NCBI GenBank assembly: GCA_030147905.1
Contig: JASBUM010000421.1
Span: 1 to 6,734 of the forward strand
Origin: Acidimangrovimonas sp.
Lineage (GTDB): Bacteria > Pseudomonadota > Alphaproteobacteria > Rhodobacterales > Rhodobacteraceae
Direction: 5' to 3'
Length of the DNA: 6,734 bases
Shown piece after piece: positions 1 through 6,405 of this stretch; within the stretch, counting starts at the first letter, position 1; each line of letters starts with the position of its first letter. Position numbers and translations under genes: made by a program. The notes under the pieces are model-generated. The model was not told where the DNA came from. It searched no databases and saw nothing but the letters and a program-made list of their open reading frames with translations.

Positions 1-288
1 GACCCGGACGGCAATATCTACAGCTTCGTCGTCACCGGTGCCGGGCTCAACGACGGGCATTATTCCAACCCGCAGGTGGACACGGCGCTGAACGAGGCGC
101 GGCTGTCGACCGATCTGGCCACGCGCAAGAAATATTACGACCAGGCCCAGGCGATCCTGCTCAAGGATCTGCCGATCATCTATCTCTACCACCAGGTGTG
201 GCTGTGGGCGATGACCAACAAGCTCAAGGGGTTCGTGCCCTATCCGGACGGGATGATCCGGCTGCAGAACGTGAGCCTGTCGAAATAG
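1..288 (+). CDS. ABC transporter solute-binding protein, family 5 (C-terminal fragment)
   Basis: This is the last 95 codons of a gene that begins before the window; the reading frame is open from base 1 to a TAG stop. The fragment matches the C-terminal end of periplasmic family-5 solute-binding proteins (SBP_bac_5; DppA, OppA, GsiB, NikA). Visible family features are a segment around N-D-G-H-Y-S-N-P-Q-V-D, the helix with repeated A/R/K that follows, the short 'LPIIYLYHQ' strand, and a closing 'KGFVPYPDGMIRLQNVSL' region. Such proteins capture a peptide-like or nickel-like ligand in the periplasm and deliver it to the permease pair. The two permease genes directly downstream support this role. 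The ligand cannot be deduced from the fragment, because most of the binding cleft is encoded outside the window. The ATG at base 76 is an internal methionine and not a start. Confidence 0.93.
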   Translation, partial: DPDGNIYSFVVTGAGLNDGHYSNPQVDTALNEARLSTDLATRKKYYDQAQAILLKDLPIIYLYHQVWLWAMTNKLKGFVPYPDGMIRLQNVSLSK

Positions 289-296
289 GACCAACC

Positions 297-329
297 GCCG
301 GCGCGAGGGGTGGGTCCCCCCGCGCCGGC
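297..329 (+). promoter_or_regulatory. Intercistronic stem-loop after the solute-binding protein gene
   Basis: Nine bases after the solute-binding protein stop codon there is a strong hairpin. The arms at 297-305 and 321-329 pair perfectly (core CCGGCGCG / CGCGCCGG). After one A/C mismatch, GGGG (307-310) pairs with CCCC (316-319) around the loop TGGGT. No run of T follows, so it does not look like a full intrinsic terminator. Hairpins at this place in binding-protein operons are known to protect the upstream mRNA from 3' decay, or to attenuate the downstream genes, so that binding protein outnumbers permease. That role is inferred here from position and structure. Confidence 0.7.
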
Positions 330-349
330 CCTTGCCGGAGGGCCCGCCG

Positions 350-1294
350 ATGCTCGGTTTCATCCTGCGCCGGATCGTGATCGCGATCCCGACCGTGCTG
401 CTGATCTCGATGTTCGTCTTCGGCATGCAGAAATTGCTGCCGGGCGATCCGGTTCTGGCCATGGCCGGAGAGGAACGCGACCCCGCAACGATCGCCATGC
501 TGCGCCAGAAATACCATTTCAACGATCCGATCCCGACCCAATACCTCTACTGGATCGAAGGCGCGCTGCACGGCGATCTGGGGATTTCGCTGCGCACGCG
601 CGAGCCGGTCCTGGTGCTGATCGGGCAGAAATTGCCGGTGACGATCCAACTGGCGGTGATGGCGCTGTTCTTCGCGCTCTTCATCGGTATTCCGGCCGGG
701 ATCCTGTCGGCCTATCGCAAGGGGACATGGGTCGATTGGGGGGCCAATGTGGTCGCGCTTTCGGGTCTGTCGATCCCCAATTTCTGGCTTGGGATCATGC
801 TGATCTTGCTGGTTTCGGTGCGGCTCGGCTGGCTGCCGGCGTCGGGCTATGTGCCGCTGTGGCGCGATCCCTGGCTGTCGATCGAGACCATGTTGATGCC
901 GGCCTTCGTGCTTGGCTCGGGGCTCGCGGCCTCGCTGATGCGCCATACCCGTTCGGCGATGCTCGGGGTGCTGAAATCCGATTACGTGCGCACCGCCCGC
1001 GCCAAGGGGCTGCGCGAACATACGGTGCTGATCAAACACGCCTTGCGCAACGCCCTGGTGCCGATCGTCACCATCACCACGCTGATTTTCGGCGAATTGC
1101 TGGGCGGCGCGGTCCTGACCGAGCAGATCTTCACCATTCCCGGTTTCGGCAAGCTGGTGGTCGATGCCGTCTTCAGCCGCGATTACTCGGTGGTGCAGGG
1201 CATCGTCCTGTGCACCGGCATCGCCTTCATCGCGATGAACATCCTCGCCGATGTCGCCTATCGCATTCTCAATCCGCGGATGCGCCCGCAATGA
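350..1294 (+). CDS. ABC transporter permease, DppB/GsiC type
   Basis: A 314-residue integral membrane permease of the peptide/nickel ABC family (BPD_transp_1), of usual length for DppB. The N-terminal membrane helix (about residues 9-27) is preceded by the family start 'FILRRI' and followed by the typical 'LPGDPV' loop. Further helices lie at about 100-125, 135-160 and 185-200, with two more at the C-terminus. The cytoplasmic EAA loop that contacts the ATPase is clear at about residues 211-237 (DYVRTARAKG...HALRNALVP). The C-terminal 'LTEQIFTIPGFGKLVVDAV' and 'RDYSVVQG' segments are family hallmarks. The ATG at 350 is chosen because GGAGGG lies 7 bases upstream; the in-frame TTG at 332 has no such signal. 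The gene follows the binding-protein gene by 61 bases and its stop overlaps the next start. It should form a heterodimeric channel with that next gene product. Confidence 0.95.
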   Translation: MLGFILRRIVIAIPTVLLISMFVFGMQKLLPGDPVLAMAGEERDPATIAMLRQKYHFNDPIPTQYLYWIEGALHGDLGISLRTREPVLVLIGQKLPVTIQLAVMALFFALFIGIPAGILSAYRKGTWVDWGANVVALSGLSIPNFWLGIMLILLVSVRLGWLPASGYVPLWRDPWLSIETMLMPAFVLGSGLAASLMRHTRSAMLGVLKSDYVRTARAKGLREHTVLIKHALRNALVPIVTITTLIFGELLGGAVLTEQIFTIPGFGKLVVDAVFSRDYSVVQGIVLCTGIAFIAMNILADVAYRILNPRMRPQ

Positions 1295-2190
1295 CGCTTG
1301 CCCCCGAATCCCAGGCGCGCGGCCCGCTCGCGCCGCCGACCGAGGCGGCCGCGCGTCGTGCGCCCAGCCCCTTCTGGCGCAAGTTCCGCTCCAATCCCGC
1401 CGCGCTCGTCGGGGCCGCGATGGTGCTGTTCTTCCTGCTGATCGCCATCGCCGCGCCGATCCTGCCGATCGACAACCCGCTCCAGACCAGCTGGAGCGCG
1501 GTGCGCAAGGCGCCCTCGGCGGCCCATTGGCTGGGCACCGACGAGCTGGGCCGCGATCTGCTCAGCCGGATGATCTGGGGCGCGCAGGCCTCGCTTCTGG
1601 CGGGGGTGGTCTCGGTCGCCATCGCGGTGCTGCTGGGCGTGCCGCTGGGCGTCATCTCGGGCTATCTGCGCGGCTGGACCGATGCCGCCATCAGCCGGGT
1701 GACCGAGGCGCTTCTGGCCTCGCCCTTCCTGATCCTGGCGATCGCGCTTGCCGCCTTCCTCGGCCCGTCGCTGTCCAACGCGATGATCGCCATCGGCCTG
1801 TCGGCGATGCCGATCTTCATCCGCCTCGCACGCGCCCAGACCATGGCGGTGATGACCGAGGATTACGTCGAAAGCGCCCGCGCGGTGGGCGTCGGCGCAC
1901 CCGCGATGATCTGGCGCTATATCCTGCCCAACATCTTCCCGCCGATCCTGGTGCAGGCCACGCTCAATGTCGCGACCGCGATTATCGCCGAGGCCTCGCT
2001 GTCGTTCCTCGGCCTCGGCCAGCAGCCGCCGGCACCCTCCTGGGGTTCGATGCTGAACGTGGCCAAGAATTTCCTCGACCAGGCGCCGTGGATGGCGCTC
2101 TGGCCCGGAATCGCGATCTTTCTGGTGGTTCTGGGCTTCAATCTGCTGGGCGACGGGCTGCGCGATGCGCTAGACCCGCGCGAAGGCTGA
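1291..2190 (+). CDS. ABC transporter permease, DppC/GsiD type
   Basis: A 299-residue second permease of the peptide/nickel family. The start ATG overlaps the stop of the previous gene (ATGA), and no Shine-Dalgarno sequence is apparent, so translational coupling is likely. Residues 1-30 are a polar cytoplasmic tail rich in Ala, Pro and Arg. The DppC-type N-terminal domain follows (FWRKFRSNPAALVG, then a membrane helix at about 40-60). The family loop 'HWLGTDELGRDLLSRMIWGAQASL' at about 75-98 is almost a consensus sequence for this subunit. The ATPase-contacting EAA loop lies at about 190-218 (EDYVESARAVG...YILPNIFPP). The 'IIAEASLSFLGLGQQPPAPSWGSML' segment and the closing 'LLGDGLRDALDPR' are also hallmarks. 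It pairs with the upstream permease. No ATPase gene follows, which is unusual because dppD and dppF often do. Confidence 0.96.
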   Translation: MTLAPESQARGPLAPPTEAAARRAPSPFWRKFRSNPAALVGAAMVLFFLLIAIAAPILPIDNPLQTSWSAVRKAPSAAHWLGTDELGRDLLSRMIWGAQASLLAGVVSVAIAVLLGVPLGVISGYLRGWTDAAISRVTEALLASPFLILAIALAAFLGPSLSNAMIAIGLSAMPIFIRLARAQTMAVMTEDYVESARAVGVGAPAMIWRYILPNIFPPILVQATLNVATAIIAEASLSFLGLGQQPPAPSWGSMLNVAKNFLDQAPWMALWPGIAIFLVVLGFNLLGDGLRDALDPREG

Positions 2191-2218
2191 ACCCGGCCGC
2201 CTCACCAAGTCATGCCGC

Positions 2219-2223
2219 AAGGA
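2219..2223 (+). promoter_or_regulatory. Ribosome binding site of the GGT-family gene
   Basis: AAGGA lies 8 bases before the ATG at 2232. It fixes the start of the GGT-family protein within a much longer open frame that extends back into the permease genes. Confidence 0.75.
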
Positions 2224-2231
2224 ACCCGACG

Positions 2232-4040
2232 ATGACATTCACCACCCGCCCCGAGATCCTAGGCACCTTCGGTGTCGCGACCTCGACCCACTGGATCGCC
2301 TCGGCCGTCGGCATGGGCGTGCTGGAAAAGGGCGGAAACGCTTTCGACGCCGCCGTCGCCATGGCCTTCACCCTGCATGTGGTGGAACCCCATCTGAATG
2401 GCCCCCTGGGCGATCTGCCTGCGCTGATCCGCCCCGCCGGGGCCGAGGCGCCCACCGTGATCTGTGCGCAGGGCGTCGCGCCCGCGGCCGCGACCATCGC
2501 CCATTACCGCGCCGAAGGCCTGTCGCTGATCCCCGGCTCGGGGCTTCTGGCCACGGTCGTGCCCGGCGCCTTCGACGGCTGGATGCTGATGCTGCGCGAC
2601 CATGGCACGATGGAGCTGCGCGAAGTGCTGGAGCCGGCGGTCCACTACGCAAGCGCGGGCCATCCGCTGTTGCCGCGCGTCGCCGCCACCATCGAAGGCC
2701 TGGCCGAATTCTTCCGCGACGAATGGCCGACCTCGGCCGCCACATGGCTGCCCGGCGGGCAGGTACCGAAACCCCATGCGCTGTTCACCAATCCCGATCT
2801 GGCCGCAACATGGGAGCGGCTTCTGGCCGAGGCCGAAGCCGCCAAGGGCGGCCGCGAGGCCCGGATCGACGCCGCGCGCCGCACCTTCTACCAGGGTTTC
2901 GTCGCCGAGGCGATCGACGCATGGATGCGCGAGGCCTGCGTCATGGATGCCGCCGGCGGGCGCCGCAAGGGCGTGCTGACCGGTCAGGACATGGCCCAAT
3001 GGCAGGCAAGCTACGAGCCCGCCCTTTCGGTCGATTACCACGGCTGGCAGGTGTGGAAACCGGGCGCCTGGAGCCAGGGGCCGAGCCTTCTGCAATCGCT
3101 GCGCACGCTCGACGGGTCGGGCATAGCCGAGGCCGATCCGGGCAGCGCCGATTTCGTCCATCTGATCGCCGAGGCGATGAAGCTGTCCTTCGCCGACCGC
3201 GAGGCCTATTACGGCGATCCCGCTTTCGCCCCGATCCCGATCGAGACGCTGCTGTCGCGCGATTACGCCGCCGCGCGCCGGGCGCTGATCGGTCCCCGCG
3301 CCTCGCGCGAACAGCGCCCGGGTGCTATCGAAGGGCTCGAGACATGGGCGCAAGCGGCCGTCGAACGCGCCGGCCAGCGCGCCGAGACCCCGGCCGGCGC
3401 CGGCGCGGGCGAGCCCACGATGGCCCATCTGACCGAGAAACATCCGAGCGAGAAGCGCGGCGACACGGTCCATATCGACGTGATCGACCGCTGGGGCAAC
3501 ATGGTTTCGGCGACGCCCTCGGGCGGCTGGCTGCAAAGTTCGCCCGTCGTGCCGGGGCTGGGCATGCCGCTCAACAGCCGTGCGCAGATGTTCTGGCTCG
3601 ACGAGGGGCTGGCGACCTCGTTGCGCCCCGGCGCGCGGCCGCGCACCACACTTTCGCCGTCGATGGCGCGCCGCGCGGACGGGGCGATGCTGGCCTTCGG
3701 CACGCCGGGGGGCGATCAGCAGGATCAATGGCAGCTCATCTTCCTGCTGCGGCTGATCCACCACGGCAGCAACCTGCAAGAGGCGATCGACGCGCCGCTG
3801 TTCCATACCGCGCATTTCCAGGCATCGTTCTACCCGCGCGCCACGCGGCCCGCGCATCTGATGATCGAACCCGCGGTCGGCGAGGGTGTGATTGCTGAAT
3901 TGCGCGCCCGCGGCCACGAAGTGGAGGTGGCCGAACCGTGGAGCGTCGGCCGGCTGACCGCGGCCCAGAACGATGCCGACGGGCTGTTGCGCGCTGCCGC
4001 CACGCCGCGGCTGATGCAGGCCTATGCGATCGGGCGCTGA
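2232..4040 (+). CDS. Gamma-glutamyltransferase-family Ntn-hydrolase, cytoplasmic, variant substrate pocket
   Basis: A 602-residue member of the gamma-glutamyltransferase family, whose proenzymes cut themselves before a threonine that then becomes the N-terminal nucleophile. That threonine is Thr412 in the motif G-D-T-V-H-I-D-V-I-D-x-x-G-N-M-V-S. It would give a large subunit of 411 residues and a small one of 191, close to family size. Other family features are 'GGNAFDAAVA' (about 35-44), 'PGAFDGW' near residue 112, the 'MKLSFADREAYYGDP' region, and the oxyanion-hole pair Gly493-Gly494 in 'GTPGG'. By manual alignment with E. coli GGT, Arg114, which binds the gamma-glutamyl carboxylate, is Gln80 here. 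Asp433, which binds its amino group, is Met453, and the Ser462-Ser463 pair is Thr-Thr. The 'GLGGGG' segment is also altered (NGPLGDLPALI). There is no signal peptide, unlike classical periplasmic GGT. The gene lies 41 bases after the permease gene, so it probably hydrolyses the imported compound in the cytoplasm. Family membership is sure; the substrate is unknown and may not be a gamma-glutamyl amide. Confidence 0.92.
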   Translation: MTFTTRPEILGTFGVATSTHWIASAVGMGVLEKGGNAFDAAVAMAFTLHVVEPHLNGPLGDLPALIRPAGAEAPTVICAQGVAPAAATIAHYRAEGLSLIPGSGLLATVVPGAFDGWMLMLRDHGTMELREVLEPAVHYASAGHPLLPRVAATIEGLAEFFRDEWPTSAATWLPGGQVPKPHALFTNPDLAATWERLLAEAEAAKGGREARIDAARRTFYQGFVAEAIDAWMREACVMDAAGGRRKGVLTGQDMAQWQASYEPALSVDYHGWQVWKPGAWSQGPSLLQSLRTLDGSGIAEADPGSADFVHLIAEAMKLSFADREAYYGDPAFAPIPIETLLSRDYAAARRALIGPRASREQRPGAIEGLETWAQAAVERAGQRAETPAGAGAGEPTMAHLTEKHPSEKRGDTVHIDVIDRWGNMVSATPSGGWLQSSPVVPGLGMPLNSRAQMFWLDEGLATSLRPGARPRTTLSPSMARRADGAMLAFGTPGGDQQDQWQLIFLLRLIHHGSNLQEAIDAPLFHTAHFQASFYPRATRPAHLMIEPAVGEGVIAELRARGHEVEVAEPWSVGRLTAAQNDADGLLRAAATPRLMQAYAIGR

Positions 4041-4304
4041 TACCGCCGCCTGACGAAGCGGCAACGCGAAAGGACGGGCCGATCGCCGGTACCCGCTCCT
4101 GTCCCGCCGCGCCTCGCGTGGGGTCTCGGCGGCCCCGGCGCGGGCGAATCGCGGCCCGGCGACCGGTGGTCGGATCTGCCTGGGTGATTCCCGCGACCGC
4201 GCCACGCGCGGCGCGCCTATGCACGTCTGTCAAAGCGTGACGCGCGGCCGGCCGCAAACCGGCAAGGATCCGCCAACCCCGGCGGTACCGGAGGCTTCGG
4301 GCGC
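4041..4304. other. Gene-free GC-rich stretch downstream of the transport operon
   Basis: About 260 bases with no convincing gene. Open frames here are short or are tails of shadow frames, lack ribosome binding sites, and encode low-complexity Arg/Pro/Ala-rich peptides. A 12-base palindrome (GCGGCCGGCCGC, 4244-4255) is present but is expected by chance in such GC-rich DNA. No clear intrinsic terminator follows the hydrolase gene within this stretch. Confidence 0.6.
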
Positions 4305-4361
4305 GCCAATATCTGCCAATATGCAGGGTGTTATCGGATAACACCCCCCCGATATTGGTTT
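4305..4361. repeat. Cluster of direct and nested inverted repeats (operator or terminator candidate)
   Basis: An AT-rich island in GC-rich DNA. GCCAATAT occurs twice in direct orientation exactly 10 bases apart (4305-4312 and 4315-4322). The reverse copy GATATTGG (4351-4358) pairs with CCAATATC (4306-4313). Between them lies a perfect inverted repeat, GGGTGTTATC-G-GATAACACCC (4326-4346), with 10-base arms and a one-base centre. The outer right arm is followed by TTTT (4358-4361 includes one G then T bases). One-helical-turn spacing and dyad symmetry suit a DNA-binding regulator acting on the gene starting at 4453. The nested hairpin with a short T-run could instead end the upstream transport operon. 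Either role is inferred. Confidence 0.65.
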
Positions 4362-4439
4362 TCAGCGCGGTTCACCCCCAGATGATCCTCATCACGACAG
4401 CGCGGCGAATCCGACGCGGCGCCCAGAACATGATTGTTG

Positions 4440-4446
4440 AAGGAGA
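4440..4446 (+). promoter_or_regulatory. Ribosome binding site of the peptidoglycan-binding-domain gene
   Basis: AAGGAGA lies 6 bases before the ATG at 4453, an excellent Shine-Dalgarno match. It favours this start over the nearby out-of-frame ATG at 4434. No promoter with convincing -35 and -10 boxes could be picked out upstream. Confidence 0.8.
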
Positions 4447-4452
4447 TCGACA

Positions 4453-5004
4453 ATGACCGGCATCACCGCATATGCGACCCGCTCTTTGATCGGCACGGCT
4501 GCCGCCCTTTCCCTTGTCGCGGGGCTGGTGGCGGCCCGCCCGGCGCAGGCGGCCAATGGCGATATCAGCAAGGGCCTGCTGCTTGGCCTGGCGACCGGGT
4601 TCGTCATCCACCAGATCGACAAGAACGCCGCCCAGAAGCGCGCCGAGGCCGCCCAGCTTCAGCAATGGCAGCTTCAGGACCAGGCCTGGAGCGGGCGTGA
4701 ACAGCGTCTCGCCCATCGCGACTGGCGTGAACGGCGCGTCTACTACCGCCCCGTCGAGACCGTGCCGGTGATCCCGGCCACGACCTCGCCCGTCAGCCGC
4801 GCCTTCGTCAGCCAGGACCGGCAATTGCGGATCTCGATCCAGTACAAGCTGATGCAGGAAGGCTTCTACAATGGCGCCATCGACGGGCTGTGGGGCCCGA
4901 GCACCCGCCAGGCGGTCTTCGAATATGCCCGCACCCACAACCAGGTGGCGATGCTGACCACGGTGAACGGCTCCAATCAGGTGTTCTCGAGCATCCTCCA
5001 ATAG
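4453..5004 (+). CDS. Small exported protein with C-terminal peptidoglycan-binding domain
   Basis: A 183-residue secreted protein. The N-terminus is a Sec-type signal peptide: a charged start, a hydrophobic core at about residues 12-27, and the cleavage site A-Q-A just before Ala34. There is no lipobox cysteine. The mature part starts with a Gly/Leu-rich segment (about 38-55, GLLLGLATGF) that could associate with membrane. A Gln/Arg/Ala-rich, probably helical stretch follows (about 57-97), then a Pro/Val/Thr linker. The C-terminal 120-163 matches a PG_binding_1 repeat, with the hallmark Y-N-G-A-I-D-G-L-W-G-P-S-T-R-Q-A-V (D144, G145, W147, G148, P149, T151). Such repeats bind cell-wall peptidoglycan, so a periplasmic wall-associated role is likely. 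No catalytic domain is present. The gene stands alone, with its own ribosome binding site and a strong terminator after it, and its precise function is unknown. Confidence 0.85.
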   Translation: MTGITAYATRSLIGTAAALSLVAGLVAARPAQAANGDISKGLLLGLATGFVIHQIDKNAAQKRAEAAQLQQWQLQDQAWSGREQRLAHRDWRERRVYYRPVETVPVIPATTSPVSRAFVSQDRQLRISIQYKLMQEGFYNGAIDGLWGPSTRQAVFEYARTHNQVAMLTTVNGSNQVFSSILQ

Positions 5005-5052
5005 GTGCGGAGCGCGAAACCACCACTCTCGCACCACAGCTACCGCACCATT

Positions 5053-5087
5053 GGCCGCGTGGCGTCTTCAGACGCCCGCGGCCTTTA
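5053..5087 (+). terminator. Rho-independent terminator of the peptidoglycan-binding-domain gene
   Basis: A 13-base-pair stem forms from GGCCGCG (5053-5059) plus GGCGTC (5061-5066), pairing with GACGCC (5071-5076) plus CGCGGCC (5077-5083). There is one bulged T at 5060 and a TTCA tetraloop. The stem is followed by TTTA. It starts 48 bases after the stop codon. On the opposite strand the hairpin is not followed by a T-run, so it serves the + strand gene rather than the convergent cyclase gene. Confidence 0.85.
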
Positions 5088-5314
5088 TCCATCGGCGGCA
5101 CGGGCTGAGCATACCGGCCCCGCACCTCCGCCCGCACCCCGGACGGCGCTGCCACCGATGGCGCCTCGGCGCGATCGACAGGGCGCCCCCCGCGCGCCGT
5201 GACCATCGCATGCCCCCGGCCGCATCGGGTCACGCGTCGCATCCCGGTCACGCGTCGAGGTCGCGCCCGCCCTCACCCCGCCGGCGTGGGTGCGGCGCGC
5301 GCCTTCCCGCGCCC
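5088..5314. other. Convergent intergenic region with a short near-tandem repeat
   Basis: About 230 bases between the + strand terminator and the end of the - strand cyclase gene, with no supported gene. Open frames across it are Arg/Pro-rich shadows. The only structure seen is a near-tandem pair of GCATC..GGTCACGCGTC units at 5222-5256, described separately. No clear terminator for the - strand operon was found. Confidence 0.55.
5222..5256. repeat. Near-tandem repeat of 17-18 bases
   Basis: Two adjacent units begin at 5222 and 5239. Both start GCATC, and they share an exact 12-base core, GGTCACGCGTCG (5228-5239 and 5246-5257), spaced 18 bases apart. The second unit has one more base than the first and a substitution in the GGG/CCGG part. 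It could be a binding site pair or a small slippage duplication; its role is unknown. Confidence 0.6.
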
Positions 5315-6388
5315 TCACTTGCCCCGCGTTGTCGCCAGCGCCTGGCCGGGCGCGTTCTGTGCGCCCCCGGTCAGCGCCGTATCGTCGAGCGTCGCGTCAT
5401 AGGCGGTGGCGCGCGCCCGTCCCCCGGACTTGGAGGCGTAGAGCGCGCGATCGGCGTCGGCAAGCATCCGCTCCGCCTCCGGCCTGTCGTAGCCGACCGA
5501 GAGCGTCATGCCCACGCTGGCCGCGATGCGGCATGGCTGACCGTAATATTCGATCGGGTGGGAAAGCCGCTCGATGATGCGCCCGGCGATCAGCGCGAGA
5601 CGCTCGACCTGAGTTATGCCGGGAAAGAGCAGGACGAATTCGTCGCCTCCCACCCGCGCCACCGCATCGCCCACACGGATCTCGTCGCGCAGGACCAGCG
5701 CCACGCGCTGAAGCACGTAATCGCCCGCCGCATGCCCCATCGTGTCGTTGACCTGCTTGAAATAGTCCAGATCAAGATGCATCAGCCCGAAGGGCAACCG
5801 CGACTGGATCAGCCGTTCCATCGTCGCATCCATCGCGCGGCGGTTGCCGACGCCCGTCAGCGTATCGGTCAGCGCCTGCTCCTCGGCCTCGGTCTTGGCC
5901 TGCTGGAGCCTGCGGTTGAGATCGTGCAATTCATCCATCACCGCCGACTTCGCCTCGGAGAGATAGAGCATCTCGACGGTCAGGTCGGTGGGGGCGAAAT
6001 CCGCGCTGGTCAGCGCGTGCCGCCGCACGGCAGCCGCAGCCTCGATCCCGAAGGAGAGGTTGACGAGGATCCCCTGCGCATCGCCCAGCGGCACCGCGAT
6101 GCCGCGAAAGGCAGTCTCGGGCCGGTCGCAGGTGTGAAGGTGAAGGCGCACGCCGCATAGCCGCGACAGATCCGCCATGGTCTCGACATTACGCGGACGG
6201 CGGATGACGAAATGATCGAGAAAGCCGCCGCCGAGCGGCACCGCGTCCCCCAGCAGCTTGCCCAGCGTGCTGCCCATCGCCTTGATATGCCCGCCGGGAT
6301 CGAGCCACAGATACATCGGCATGAGCTGGTCAAGCGCCGCGCCGGAAATGAACAGCGGCCCCGCCCCGCCCTGCCTGGCGCCCTGCAT
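5315..6388 (-). CDS. Diguanylate cyclase with HNOBA-like sensory region (HnoC-type)
   Basis: A 357-residue protein that should make the second messenger cyclic di-GMP from two GTP. Residues about 15-145 resemble the HNOBA (H-NOX-associated, PAS-like) domain of soluble guanylate cyclases: a 'MYLWLDPGGHIKAMGSTL' start, 'LRLHL/FRGIAVPL' strands, and 'LYLSEA' leading into a helix. A coiled-coil linker spans about 143-172. The GGDEF domain covers about 173-328, with D-x-L-T-G-x-x-N-R-R (174-184), the metal-binding D-L-D-Y-F-K-Q-V-N-D (206-215) and an intact GGDEF active site (247-251). The feedback-inhibition I-site R-V-G-D (238-241) sits at the correct five-residue spacing. There is no membrane segment or signal peptide, so it is cytoplasmic. 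A 29-residue tail of unknown role follows the GGDEF domain. The start lies 17 bases after the H-NOX stop, with a G-rich sequence just before it as a weak ribosome binding site. Known H-NOX/cyclase pairs suggest that the H-NOX protein controls this enzyme. Confidence 0.92.
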   Translation of the reverse strand: MQGARQGGAGPLFISGAALDQLMPMYLWLDPGGHIKAMGSTLGKLLGDAVPLGGGFLDHFVIRRPRNVETMADLSRLCGVRLHLHTCDRPETAFRGIAVPLGDAQGILVNLSFGIEAAAAVRRHALTSADFAPTDLTVEMLYLSEAKSAVMDELHDLNRRLQQAKTEAEEQALTDTLTGVGNRRAMDATMERLIQSRLPFGLMHLDLDYFKQVNDTMGHAAGDYVLQRVALVLRDEIRVGDAVARVGGDEFVLLFPGITQVERLALIAGRIIERLSHPIEYYGQPCRIAASVGMTLSVGYDRPEAERMLADADRALYASKSGGRARATAYDATLDDTALTGGAQNAPGQALATTRGK

Positions 6389-6405
6389 CCTACCCCCCGA
6401 CCCGT

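Noticed and set aside
332..349. An upstream TTG start that would lengthen the first permease by six residues.
   Set aside because: The ATG at 350 has GGAGGG at ideal spacing and gives the normal DppB N-terminus; the TTG has no such signal.
224..1291. A long - strand open frame (355 codons) opposite the first permease.
   Set aside because: It is rich in His, Gln, Arg and Asp, as expected from the reverse of a GC-rich membrane protein gene, and the + strand frame encodes a clear permease.
2259..4205. A 648-codon - strand open frame opposite the GGT-family gene.
   Set aside because: The composition is low-complexity Arg/Gly/Ala/Gln with no recognisable domain, and it mirrors the real gene with all family motifs on the + strand.
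4244..4255. A 12-base palindrome, GCGGCCGGCCGC.
   Set aside because: Such G/C-only palindromes are expected by chance at this base composition, and no flanking structure supports a role.
4219..4341. A possible 40-residue small protein starting at the ATG at 4219.
   Set aside because: There is no ribosome binding site, the composition is unremarkable, and its end falls inside the inverted-repeat cluster.
4362..4440. A promoter for the exported protein gene.
   Set aside because: No -35 and -10 pair with acceptable match and spacing could be found, so none is reported.
5198..5234. A possible hairpin between CGTGACC (5198-5204) and GGTCACG (5228-5234) as terminator for the - strand operon.
   Set aside because: Seven pairs around a 23-base loop with no T-run are too weak to call a terminator.
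5051..6160. A 369-codon + strand open frame across the cyclase gene.
   Set aside because: It is the antisense of the GGDEF gene; its Arg/His/Pro-rich product has no recognisable motif, and it would begin inside the terminator hairpin.
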